Assembly (NCBI GenBank): GCA_937876465.1
Contig: CALEHV010000047.1
Coordinates: 1-37,204, forward strand
From: an uncultured Bacillota bacterium
Lineage (GTDB): Bacteria > Bacillota_I > Bacilli_A > RFN20 > CAG-826
Reading direction: 5' to 3'
Length of the DNA: 37,204 nt
Both the position numbers and the translations under genes were made by a program. Every line of letters starts with the position of its first letter. Positions within the stretch are counted from its first letter, which is position 1. The notes below the pieces were generated by a model that was not told the origin of the DNA, ran no database searches, and worked only from the letters and a program-made list of their open reading frames with translations. This document shows positions 17,131 to 24,453 of this stretch, in pieces.

Positions 17131-17134
17131 CCTT

Positions 17135-17157
17135 TTACATAATGTAAACACTTACAT
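17135..17157. promoter_or_regulatory. Candidate Rex operators upstream of hydCBA
   Basis: Three half-sites in alternating orientation form TTACAT-A-ATGTAA (17135-17147) and ATGTAA-N4-TTACAT (17142-17157). The second has the 6-4-6 geometry of the Firmicute Rex consensus TGTTAA-N4-TTAACA and shares GTAA-N4-TTAC with it in part. It lies just upstream of the -35 box. Confidence 0.45.
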
Positions 17158-17196
17158 AAAAGTAAAAATTCATTTAAATGGGATTTGAAACTTAAA

Positions 17197-17222
17197 AGAA
17201 AAAAGGACTCTAAAATGAGTCC
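17197..17222 (-). terminator. Terminator of the cls operon
   Basis: GGACTC and GAGTCC form a stem with a 6-base loop, followed on the minus strand by TTTTTTCTTTT. Confidence 0.85.
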
Positions 17223-17255
17223 ATATTTCATTAATATTATTCTGCCGAATAAAAA

Positions 17256-17507
17256 TTATCCTTTTAAGCCTCTTGATTGACGGTCCATATCTTCAACAAC
17301 AATGTCGAAAATTTCGCCTAATGTTGAACAATATTTTAAGAGTTCCCAAGGTTCATTTGTGTGGAAATGAATTTTGATTAAAGTTTCATCGCCAACAGCA
17401 AGTAAGCAATCGCCTTTTAAGTTTGCAGTAATGTAATCGTTGATTGCGTCTTCTGAAAGGTTTTCACCTTCAATTAATAATTGTGTATCGTATCTAAATT
17501 CGAGCAT
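17256..17507 (-). CDS. Orphan FakA/YloV middle-domain-like protein
   Basis: 83 residues that look like part of the middle region of fatty acid kinase FakA (YloV; DAK-like family). The order is RYDTQLLIEGENLSEDAIND, then GDCLLAVGDETLIKIHFHTNEPWELLKYC, then GEIFDIVVEDMDRQ; the family has a similar GDS-VVGDE-KVHVHTNDP-VL-GEL-ENM pattern. The nucleotide-binding DAK N-terminal domain is absent, so it cannot be a kinase by itself. AGGAGA precedes the ATG. It is last in an operon with cls and an Mbeg1-like hydrolase. A complete fakA is not in the window. It may be a regulatory or scaffold paralogue. Confidence 0.65.
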   Translation of the reverse strand: MLEFRYDTQLLIEGENLSEDAINDYITANLKGDCLLAVGDETLIKIHFHTNEPWELLKYCSTLGEIFDIVVEDMDRQSRGLKG

Positions 17508-17523
17508 TTTATTTCTCCTTTTT

Positions 17524-18639
17524 TTACTTTAAATGTTTTTTATTATCACGATAGTATTTACGTGACTTTCTCCAATAATAAAACAATCTCTTCAAAATTT
17601 CACTCAACTTTTCTCTTTGTTCTTTCGTATATCTACTATGAATTCTAAAGAAATTTGCAATTGTGCGAGGTGTCGATTTTATCAAATCGCCTAATGATGC
17701 TTTAGTGCCACCAAGCAATTCAAATAAAACATCAACAGTCATCATAAGTTCTTGTTTTGTTAAGCTTGCTAACCATGTTTTAATAGCACGTTCATTAATG
17801 TAACTTGCACGTGCTCTTTGCTTTAAATATACAAAGTCGCCAGTCTTTTTAGATATTTTCCAGTTATATGGATCATGTTGTAAAACAGAAAAAGATTTTG
17901 AATCAACAACACGACTATTTCTTGTGTGGTTCATTAGTATTCCAACTAAAGAATCATATGGAACTATTTTTACAAGTTTATCTTCAATAAATTTATATTG
18001 TTCATTTTCAGTCCAACTTGTGTCGTAAAAACCTGGACCATCAAAGGAATATATTGCTTTACATCGATCGCAAAGTGATAAATCCATGTAAAAAGCACTA
18101 TAAAAGCTCAAATTACCGCCTTTTGAATGGCCGCCCATATAGAAAGGCATATCAAAACGTTTTGTTACTTTATTCACGTAATCTATTGCAGATTGTTGAG
18201 CAGGTACTTCTTTTAAGAAAACCATGTTGCAGTCTTCCTTCCATCCAACAAGAGTTAAATCTGTACCCCTAAAAGATATAAATATTTCATTATTTGGAAG
18301 AATAAATGTTAATGCGTAAAATTGTTTCTCTACTTTTAAAGAAACATCATTTTCAACACAAGTAATACCTATATTTCTAAAACGTGGGGATGCTTTTAAT
18401 AAAGGTAAAAGTTTAACATTTTTTCTATCGGTAAATTCACCGGTTGCAATAGTTTTAATTAATCTTGTTTGTAAAGACTTTAAATAAAATGGTTTGCTAC
18501 TTTCATCTTTGATGGAAGGGGCTAAATCTTCAAAGTTTATATACGAAAGTTGAGACAAAATTAATGCGTCGACATCATTCAAAGGTTTCTCGTCAAAAGT
18601 AAGGTGACCGAAATTCTCAACGTAACCTAAAATATCCAT
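17524..18639 (-). CDS. Mbeg1-like (DUF2974) alpha/beta hydrolase
   Basis: A 371-residue cytoplasmic lipase-like protein. The N-terminus matches the DUF2974 opening, with DALILSQLSYINFE. The nucleophile elbow GGHSKGGNLSFYSAF puts the catalytic Ser near residue 197; ISFRGTD upstream is the oxyanion-side motif, and FDGPGFY follows. The C-terminal about 100 residues are basic. No ribosome site is clear, but it starts 5 bases after cls, so coupled translation is likely. Its place between cardiolipin synthase and a FakA-like fragment suggests work on lipids; the substrate is unknown. Confidence 0.75.
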   Translation of the reverse strand: MDILGYVENFGHLTFDEKPLNDVDALILSQLSYINFEDLAPSIKDESSKPFYLKSLQTRLIKTIATGEFTDRKNVKLLPLLKASPRFRNIGITCVENDVSLKVEKQFYALTFILPNNEIFISFRGTDLTLVGWKEDCNMVFLKEVPAQQSAIDYVNKVTKRFDMPFYMGGHSKGGNLSFYSAFYMDLSLCDRCKAIYSFDGPGFYDTSWTENEQYKFIEDKLVKIVPYDSLVGILMNHTRNSRVVDSKSFSVLQHDPYNWKISKKTGDFVYLKQRARASYINERAIKTWLASLTKQELMMTVDVLFELLGGTKASLGDLIKSTPRTIANFFRIHSRYTKEQREKLSEILKRLFYYWRKSRKYYRDNKKHLK

Positions 18640-18644
18640 AAAAA

Positions 18645-20240
18645 TTACATATTAGATGCGAACATCTTTAAAATACTTCTCCAAGCACGTTTGCTGACAG
18701 GAGAAGATTGAACCATTGGAATGGTAATTTGACGTGATTGAACGAATGTTTCTTCCATATCTTTTTCGATGTCTTTAATACAATCTACTTCATATAAGAA
18801 ACAACCGTTTTCTAAGTGAAGGAAAAGTGAACGGTAATCAAGGTTAATTGTTCCAACCGTTGCCATTTTTCCATCAATAACGAATGTTTTTGCGTGAACA
18901 AATCCTGGTGTATATTCATAAACCATAACACCAGCTTCAGCTAAGGTTCTGTAATGGCTTCTAGTTAAGTCAAAAACAATTTTCTTGTCTGGAATATGTG
19001 GAGTTAAAAGTTTTACTTTTATACCGCCTTTAGCAGCTTTAACTAAAGCATTCTCAAGTTCCTCATCAAGAATGAGATATGGGGTAGTAATATAGATATA
19101 TTCACGAGCTTTGTGAATTAAGTTAATGTAAACATCTTCACCAACTGCTTCGTTTGCAAATGGAATTGAACCATATGGGGCAACATATCCATTTTGGAAA
19201 TAAACTGGATCTGTTTCATTAGCATATTTGCTTGGTAAGTAATCGTTATAATTGCATTCTTTAACATTTTCAATTCTGTTCCAGTTTGAAAGGAACAATG
19301 TTGTAAGACCGAAAACGCCATCACCTTTTAGCATAATAGAGTTATCTTTCCATTTGCCAAATCTAACAATTTTGTTAATGTATTCATCGGCAAGATTGAT
19401 TCCACCAGTAAATCCTGTATGTCCATCAATGACTAAAATCTTTCTATGATCACGGTTATTAAGTCTTATGTTAAAGATCGGTTTTAACGGATTCACCGCA
19501 TAAGCTTTAATTCCAAAGGCACGTAACTTTCTAAAGTAACGTGAAGGTAATGTGTTCATACAACCGAAATCGTCATATAAAACTCTAACATCAACGCCTT
19601 GAGCAACTTTCTCTCTGAGAATATCAAGCATTGAATTCCACATTAAACCTTCTTCGATAATAAAGTATTCAAGGAAAATATAATGTTTAGCTTGTTTGAG
19701 TTCATCTAACATAACTGGCCAAGCATCCTGACCCCATGGATAATATTTAACTTTAGTATTTTTGTATGTTCCTGAGTGAGCAAAATTGTTCAAATATCTT
19801 GCAAAGAATGCTGCATCAGGTTCTTTGTTTGGATTGATTTCACTAGCAATGTTATTTATGCCTTCAGTTTTTTGAGATTCAATAAGGTATTTATTCATAC
19901 CTTTAACTTTTTTATGTTCTTTTCTGGTGAATTTCTTGTTAGCAAATAATATCCAACAGAATGAACCAAAAATTGGGAATACAAATACAAATAATAACCA
20001 AGTCATTCTGTAGGATGTATTGTTTCTTGTATTAAAAATACAAATTGCAACAATAATAGATGCACTAGTTAAAAATAATCTTATATTTCCTAACCATGAA
20101 CCAATTTCGTATGGAATATAATTATTATCGGTTAAATAATCGAGTACCAACCACAATCCAAAGAAAATAAGAATTTCAAGGGCTAAAAAGATAAGAGTTA
20201 ATGTCCTCACAGAGAAGACCTTCATAAGAAACTTTTTCAT
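18645..20240 (-). CDS. cls: Cardiolipin synthase (phospholipase D superfamily)
   Basis: Joins two phosphatidylglycerol molecules into cardiolipin at the membrane. 531 residues: two or three N-terminal membrane segments (about 12-85), then two HKD motifs, HRKILVIDG near residue 265 and HAKTFVIDG near 450, each followed by a conserved Gly-Gly/Gly-Thr-Ile-Asn. The order and length match bacterial Cls. The ATG at 20240 has no Shine-Dalgarno. TATAAT ends 9 bases upstream, so the transcript is predicted to be leaderless. It is first in the operon with the Mbeg1-like hydrolase and the FakA-like protein. Confidence 0.92.
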   Translation of the reverse strand: MKKFLMKVFSVRTLTLIFLALEILIFFGLWLVLDYLTDNNYIPYEIGSWLGNIRLFLTSASIIVAICIFNTRNNTSYRMTWLLFVFVFPIFGSFCWILFANKKFTRKEHKKVKGMNKYLIESQKTEGINNIASEINPNKEPDAAFFARYLNNFAHSGTYKNTKVKYYPWGQDAWPVMLDELKQAKHYIFLEYFIIEEGLMWNSMLDILREKVAQGVDVRVLYDDFGCMNTLPSRYFRKLRAFGIKAYAVNPLKPIFNIRLNNRDHRKILVIDGHTGFTGGINLADEYINKIVRFGKWKDNSIMLKGDGVFGLTTLFLSNWNRIENVKECNYNDYLPSKYANETDPVYFQNGYVAPYGSIPFANEAVGEDVYINLIHKAREYIYITTPYLILDEELENALVKAAKGGIKVKLLTPHIPDKKIVFDLTRSHYRTLAEAGVMVYEYTPGFVHAKTFVIDGKMATVGTINLDYRSLFLHLENGCFLYEVDCIKDIEKDMEETFVQSRQITIPMVQSSPVSKRAWRSILKMFASNM

Positions 20241-20249
20241 AACAAAATT

Positions 20250-20255
20250 ATTATA
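20250..20255 (-). promoter_or_regulatory. -10 box of cls
   Basis: TATAAT on the minus strand, 9 bases before the cls ATG; the -35 region is weak. It is divergent from the promoter of the 20294 gene. Confidence 0.5.
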
Positions 20256-20279
20256 TACAAATTTACTTTAATTTACGAT

Positions 20280-20285
20280 TATAAT
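20280..20285 (+). promoter_or_regulatory. -10 box of the 20294 gene
   Basis: TATAAT ends 8 bases before the ATG, which would put the transcript start at or beside the start codon. Confidence 0.5.
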
Positions 20286-20293
20286 ATTTATGT

Positions 20294-20818
20294 ATGCGTA
20301 GCGCTTTAAAAATTATTAATGTAATACACATGATTCTTGCAGGTATCTTTACATTTGTTTTCTTCTCACTTTTAATTGTTGCATTAATTGGAAAAGGACC
20401 AATCGTTGAAGATATCTGGATGAGCATGAGACCACACCACTTCAATGAAGCAGGTGAAATGATTCTTGATTTCGCTAAATGGACACCATTAGCTAGATAT
20501 AGAGAAACAATCAATATGGGTACAGCAGAAAATCCTTTATGGATGTTCCCAAGTCAAGAAGCTTGGTTAGCAGGAGATGCTCAAGTAGAACAAATAGTTA
20601 CTGGCACTCGTTATATCTTAATTGTCTTTATTGCATTTAGTTTATTACTTGGATTCGGTAGTTTCTTATGTCAAAGAAGAATGAATGAAGCAACAAGAAA
20701 AACTCAATTCATTCTACCAATCATAATGTTATTCTTATCATTTAACTGGGTAACGGCAATAATGATTATGAGTTGTAAGCGATCGACGCTTATTAACCAA
20801 CATCCATACTTCGAATAA
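20294..20818 (+). CDS. Three-pass membrane protein
   Basis: 174 residues, no recognised family. Membrane segments lie near residues 10-33, 107-127 and 138-160. Between the first and second is a roughly 70-residue hydrophilic stretch containing WMSMRPHHFNEAGEMILDF. It is one of only three plus-strand genes here and is divergent from cls. No ribosome site is visible; the TATAAT position predicts a leaderless mRNA. The stop codon overlaps the first bases of its terminator. Confidence 0.65.
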   Translation: MRSALKIINVIHMILAGIFTFVFFSLLIVALIGKGPIVEDIWMSMRPHHFNEAGEMILDFAKWTPLARYRETINMGTAENPLWMFPSQEAWLAGDAQVEQIVTGTRYILIVFIAFSLLLGFGSFLCQRRMNEATRKTQFILPIIMLFLSFNWVTAIMIMSCKRSTLINQHPYFE

Positions 20819-20847
20819 TACGAGCCTTATGGCTCGTATTATTTTTG
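20817..20847 (+). terminator. Terminator of the 20294 gene
   Basis: AATACGAGCC and GGCTCGTATT form a perfect 10-bp stem around TTAT, followed by ATTTTTG. Confidence 0.9.
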
Positions 20848-20871
20848 CATTTTTGTTATGTTTAATCAAAA

Positions 20872-20898
20872 GAAAAAAGCTGCCACGAATGACAGCTT
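20872..20898 (-). terminator. Terminator of the tRNA-Asp/tRNA-Phe unit
   Basis: AAGCTGTC and GGCAGCTT form an 8-bp stem (one G-U pair) with a 6-base loop on the minus strand, followed by TTTTC. It lies 12 bases past the tRNA-Phe CCA. Confidence 0.85.
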
Positions 20899-20909
20899 CT
20901 ATCTTCTAA

Positions 20910-20985
20910 TGGTGGTTTGGGGCGGGGATGATCCGTCGACACCAGCCTTTTCAGGGCTGTGCTCTACCAGCTGAGCTACCAAACC
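20910..20985 (-). tRNA. tRNA-Phe (anticodon GAA) with aberrant T-arm
   Basis: The acceptor GGTTTGG/CCAAACC, discriminator A, encoded CCA, D-arm GCTCAGCTGGTAGAGC and anticodon arm CAGCC-CTGAAAA-GGCTG are standard for tRNA-Phe. The T-arm is not. It reads GACGG-ATCATCC-CCGCC, with an A-C mismatch in the stem and loop ATCATCC in place of the near-universal TTCRANY. T54 and A58 are therefore missing. It may be a divergent functional tRNA or a decaying copy. Confidence 0.85.
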
Positions 20986-20989
20986 AACA

Positions 20990-21064
20990 TGGCGGATCAT
21001 ACGAGAGTCGAACTCGTCTCGCCTCCGTGACAGGGAGGCATCATAGCCGATAGACCAATGATCC
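20990..21064 (-). tRNA. tRNA-Asp (anticodon GTC)
   Basis: The acceptor GGATCAT/ATGATCC has discriminator G (an Asp identity base) and encoded CCA. The anticodon stem CCTCC/GGAGG closes loop CTGTCAC, giving GTC. The T-arm ACGAG-TTCGACT-CTCGT is canonical. It is four bases upstream of tRNA-Phe on the same transcript. Confidence 0.95.
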
Positions 21065-21081
21065 AAAATGCGACGATAAAT

Positions 21082-21110
21082 ATTATGCTTTATGCATAGA
21101 AAAATTGCAA
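21082..21110 (-). promoter_or_regulatory. Promoter of the tRNA-Asp/tRNA-Phe unit
   Basis: TTGCAA (21105-21110), 17 bases, CATAAT (21082-21087) on the minus strand, 17 bases before the tRNA-Asp 5' end. Confidence 0.65.
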
Positions 21111-21142
21111 GAAGTAATATAATCGACGCAATATTAATTCAA

Positions 21143-21682
21143 TTAATAGTTTTTAGCACGAAGTTCAAAATATGCTTTTGGATGTGCACAAACTGGGCAA
21201 ATTTCTGGAGCAGCTTTACCTACATGAATGTGTCCACAGTTGCGGCATTTCCAAACAACTACATCTGGAGCGATAAAAACTTTGTTTCCTTCAACAGATT
21301 CTAAAAGCTTAAGATATCTTTCTTCGTGTTCTTTTTCAATCTTAGCAACACCTTCAAATTGGCAGGCAATTCTTTCGAATCCTTCTTCACGAGCAACTTT
21401 TGCGAATTCTGCGTACATTTCTGTCCATTCATAATTTTCGCCAGTTGCAGCTGCTTTTAAGTTTTCAGCAGTTGATTTAATTTCGCCACCTTCAAGATAT
21501 TTAAACCAAAGTTTAGCGTGTTCTTTTTCGTTTTCTGCAGTTTCTAAGAAAATTGCAGCAATTTGTTCATAACCTTCTTTTTTAGCTTTGCTTGCAAAAT
21601 AAGTATACTTATTTCTTGCTTGTGATTCACCAGCAAATGCAATTGCTAAATTTTTCTCAGTTCTACTTCCTTTTAATTCCAT
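21143..21682 (-). CDS. rbr: Rubrerythrin
   Basis: A peroxide-reducing enzyme of anaerobes, 179 residues. The N-terminal ferritin-like four-helix bundle carries the diiron ligands in AFAGESQARNKY, ETAENEKEHAKLWF, AREEGFERIACQFEGVAKIE and EKEHEERY. The C-terminal rubredoxin domain has WKCRNCGHIHVG and CPVCAHPKAYF. AAGGGAG precedes the ATG by 10 bases. No terminator is visible before the tRNA promoter downstream. Two inverted repeats in the promoter and leader suggest control. Confidence 0.95.
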   Translation of the reverse strand: MELKGSRTEKNLAIAFAGESQARNKYTYFASKAKKEGYEQIAAIFLETAENEKEHAKLWFKYLEGGEIKSTAENLKAAATGENYEWTEMYAEFAKVAREEGFERIACQFEGVAKIEKEHEERYLKLLESVEGNKVFIAPDVVVWKCRNCGHIHVGKAAPEICPVCAHPKAYFELRAKNY

Positions 21683-21741
21683 AGACTATAGTCTCCCTTC
21701 TTAGACATATCTAAATATATACCAAAAAAATTATTTTTCAA
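21683..21741 (-). promoter_or_regulatory. Promoter and inverted repeats of rubrerythrin
   Basis: TTGAAA (21736-21741), 16 bases, TATATT (21714-21719) on the minus strand; the -35 box lies in the last codons of the upstream gene. TTAGA-N4-TCTAA (21701-21714) covers the predicted transcript start. AGACTATAGTCT (21683-21694), a perfect 12-bp palindrome, lies between the ribosome site and the ATG. Confidence 0.5.
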
Positions 21742-23689
21742 ATCTAGCGCTATTTTTCGCGCAAGGAATGTAATGAATAAAGTCAACTTTATTCGAATTT
21801 TTGCATTCCTCTTTCATCCATTCATAAACTTGATCTCTTAAATATTTACGATTTTCTTTTACAGTCAAGGTTGGATCAGGATAAAAAGGTTCTGACAATT
21901 TAATTGTAATTTTTGGTTTTCGATGGTACGAAGCGTTAAATTTCTGTTTTCTAAATGTTGATACAAATGCGACCACTGGAACGTTTAGTTTTGCAGGATA
22001 AACAAAACTTGCATCAGTAAAAGGTCTAATCATCTCGCAATATGGCCATATATGTGCTTCTGGATAAATGCAAATAGCTGATTTTTGATTAATTCTATAT
22101 TCAATTGCCTTTTCGAAATTCAAAAATGTTTGTAACGATGTAGGAACAGGAAGACTTCCTAGCATCATAACTAAACTTTTTATGCCTTTAATCGACACTG
22201 CATCTGGATTTGCTAATATGTATGTTTTTCTTCCTGTAATACACGATTGAGGAATAACTGCGTCATATCTAGTAGTATGATTTCCATATAAGAAATATCC
22301 TGTTTTTCTAACCTTTTTTAAAGCTTTTTTGTTTTTTATACGAACAGAACGTCTAATTTTCGCCGCACACCATACAATTGGTTTAGCGATACAAAAATAA
22401 ATGAAATTTGATAAAAATCTCCAAAAAATGTTTTTGTTTATATATTCAAAATCTTTTGTTAAAGGTTTTTGACGTATATCGGTACAAGCGTAGTCTTCAT
22501 TTAAAGGATCACAATAAGTAACAACACGATTAACATAATTATGTTCAGTCTTATATTTTCGTACTTCCACCGCTTCATAAAGCATCTTTTCCATGCGGTC
22601 AAAGCAATGCTCGAACTCAAATTGTTTTGTAAAATCTAAATATTCGTCTGAACGTTTCTTTCTTTCTTCAGGATGTTCTATCCAATAATCAATCTTTTTT
22701 GCTAACTCAGATGTATTATTACATTTGAACAAATTCTTATCGTCAATTGCAAAATATTTGGTTGCTACACGCTTAGTATTATTTATAACAGGCACCAAAC
22801 CGCAATTAATCGCTTCTAAACACGCAATGGATTCAAGTTCAGCATATGCACAATGAACATATAAATCTGCTGAATTAATAACATCTAAAAGTTTATCTTG
22901 AGTATATATTCCTAAAATTGGTTTATTTTTTAATTTTCTACCCCATTTTTCAATTTTCTTATAAAGAGGTCCGTTTCCAGCAAAAATTATTTGTATTTTA
23001 TCTTTATATTTTGATTTTTTAACAGCATCAATCAAAAGTTTTTGCTTTTTTTCTTTTGAATATCGTCCTGTATATAAAATAGTGAATTTATCTTTTAAAT
23101 TTTCGGGTTTTTTTATTTCTTTTCTTTGAAAAAACGACTTAACTCCATTTGATATAACATATCCGTTTGTAGGTCCTATTGCATTTTCTAAATCATCTTT
23201 AATAAACTTGGTTGGATAATGTATGCAATCCACATATTTGAACATATTGTGCCAAAAAACACGATAAATATGAGGATTAAGCCTTGATAATTTCATCACC
23301 CCAAAATGGCTTGTAACATTTTCAGCTTGAACATGCAATGATGCAGTAATTGGAATATGTTTTTCGTTTGCTATTTTTGCTGCTTTACAGCCTAAGGCAA
23401 AGGGCAAAAGACAATGAACTAAGTCAACTCCATCCATTGCTTCTTTGACTATTTTTGTATTTACTTTTGCAAGTTGAATACCGTTTTTATCTAAATATTT
23501 ATTGATAAAAGGCCCAAATTTTAATGTTTTGCAAATATAATATCCAGGCAAACCTCTTTTATCTTCGTCTGAGCAAAGTATACGGACTTCGTGTCCTCGT
23601 TTTTTCATTGCGTCTATAAAATTGTACGCAGCCATTGTAGTTCCATTATTTTTTTGGCCGAGCACATCGCAAACTACTAAAATTTTCAT
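21731..23689 (-). CDS. GT4 glycosyltransferase fused to PlsC-type acyltransferase
   Basis: 652 residues, two enzymes in one chain. Residues about 1-385 are a GT-B family 4 glycosyltransferase: the start MKILVVCDVLGQKNNGTTMAAYN, ILYTGRYSKEKKQKLLIDA near 230, and the ESIACLEAINCG nucleotide-sugar motif (E-x6-E spacing) near 300. Residues about 430-652 are an acyltransferase: GNHTTRYDAVIP (HX4D) near 495 and YPEAHIWPY in place of the EGT block. A product such as an acylated glycolipid is likely but inferred. It starts 2 bases after the membrane-protein gene and is probably coupled to it. No terminator is seen before rubrerythrin. Confidence 0.85.
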   Translation of the reverse strand: MKILVVCDVLGQKNNGTTMAAYNFIDAMKKRGHEVRILCSDEDKRGLPGYYICKTLKFGPFINKYLDKNGIQLAKVNTKIVKEAMDGVDLVHCLLPFALGCKAAKIANEKHIPITASLHVQAENVTSHFGVMKLSRLNPHIYRVFWHNMFKYVDCIHYPTKFIKDDLENAIGPTNGYVISNGVKSFFQRKEIKKPENLKDKFTILYTGRYSKEKKQKLLIDAVKKSKYKDKIQIIFAGNGPLYKKIEKWGRKLKNKPILGIYTQDKLLDVINSADLYVHCAYAELESIACLEAINCGLVPVINNTKRVATKYFAIDDKNLFKCNNTSELAKKIDYWIEHPEERKKRSDEYLDFTKQFEFEHCFDRMEKMLYEAVEVRKYKTEHNYVNRVVTYCDPLNEDYACTDIRQKPLTKDFEYINKNIFWRFLSNFIYFCIAKPIVWCAAKIRRSVRIKNKKALKKVRKTGYFLYGNHTTRYDAVIPQSCITGRKTYILANPDAVSIKGIKSLVMMLGSLPVPTSLQTFLNFEKAIEYRINQKSAICIYPEAHIWPYCEMIRPFTDASFVYPAKLNVPVVAFVSTFRKQKFNASYHRKPKITIKLSEPFYPDPTLTVKENRKYLRDQVYEWMKEECKNSNKVDFIHYIPCAKNSARFEK

Positions 23690-23691
23690 TA

Positions 23692-24369
23692 CTATTTTAC
23701 CTTTTTAATCATTGGCTTGCCGAATTGAACTTCCATTAAAGCAAGTTGTCCTGCGTTAAGAACTTCAACCGTATCATCAAAACCTGTCATAGCAAATCTA
23801 TCAACTGTTTCCCAAATACAAACCCATGCAAGAATTTGAATTGGTTCTTTTATAAAGTTAAATGGATCCATAACATTGCCGGACATACCGACAACAATTG
23901 ACATCCAAACATAAACAGAAAGCAATAATAAACCAATTATTAATGTGGCAAGACCAAATTTACGGGACTTATTCAATTCCCATTTTTGATCCTCATATTC
24001 TAAGGAATAATGACGAATAACCGCCTTTTTAATACGAGTTTTCATCTCATCAGAATATTTACCATCATCATCAAAATTAACAACAATAGGTACATCCGCA
24101 GGAATAAACCAAGTTTCTTGATTAATGTAATCGTAAATTTCTGGAATGATACGATTATCGTAAGAATAAACCGAGAAAGGAGTTTCGACTTTAGTTAAGT
24201 CAACATTAATGTAAGCTTTGCCATCGTCAAAAACATGTGCTTCTTCAAAACGGAGAGAATATCGATATTCATCTCTCATTAAAGTAGCTAAACGTCTTCT
24301 GAACATCTTACGTTGCTCTTTACGTTTTCGTTCGATTTCTTGTTTCTTACGTTTATCAACTGTTCCCAT
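23692..24369 (-). CDS. Membrane protein linked to the glycosyltransferase fusion
   Basis: 225 residues, not recognised. A strongly basic, probably helical N-terminus (residues 1-30) is followed by a soluble alpha/beta region (about 30-130). Two hydrophobic segments lie near 137-160 and 172-190, and a short tail follows. It is co-transcribed with the GT4-PlsC fusion, so it may anchor or assist that enzyme. The ATG at 24369 lacks a ribosome site, and the -10 box ends 10 bases upstream, predicting a leaderless transcript. Confidence 0.65.
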   Translation of the reverse strand: MGTVDKRKKQEIERKRKEQRKMFRRRLATLMRDEYRYSLRFEEAHVFDDGKAYINVDLTKVETPFSVYSYDNRIIPEIYDYINQETWFIPADVPIVVNFDDDGKYSDEMKTRIKKAVIRHYSLEYEDQKWELNKSRKFGLATLIIGLLLLSVYVWMSIVVGMSGNVMDPFNFIKEPIQILAWVCIWETVDRFAMTGFDDTVEVLNAGQLALMEVQFGKPMIKKVK

Positions 24370-24379
24370 GGCATTTAAA

Positions 24380-24408
24380 AGTATACATTATGTATAACTT
24401 TTTTTCAA
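24380..24408 (-). promoter_or_regulatory. Promoter with 15-bp palindrome before the 24369 gene
   Basis: TTGAAA (24403-24408), 17 bases, TATACT (24380-24385) on the minus strand. The spacer contains TATACAT-A-ATGTATA (24382-24396), a perfect 7-1-7 palindrome overlapping the -10 box. Its core ACATAATGT also occurs in the repeat upstream of hydCBA. Confidence 0.6.
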
Positions 24409-24430
24409 CTTATGGAACTTTTTGCAAAAG

Positions 24431-24453
24431 AAAAAAGGTTCTTATGAACCTTT
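24431..24453 (-). terminator. Terminator of the plsX operon
   Basis: AAAGGTTC and GAACCTTT form an 8-bp stem with a 4-base loop, followed by TTTCTTTT. The stop codon of the acyltransferase gene (24442-24444) is in the hairpin loop, so coding and terminator sequences overlap. Confidence 0.88.
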
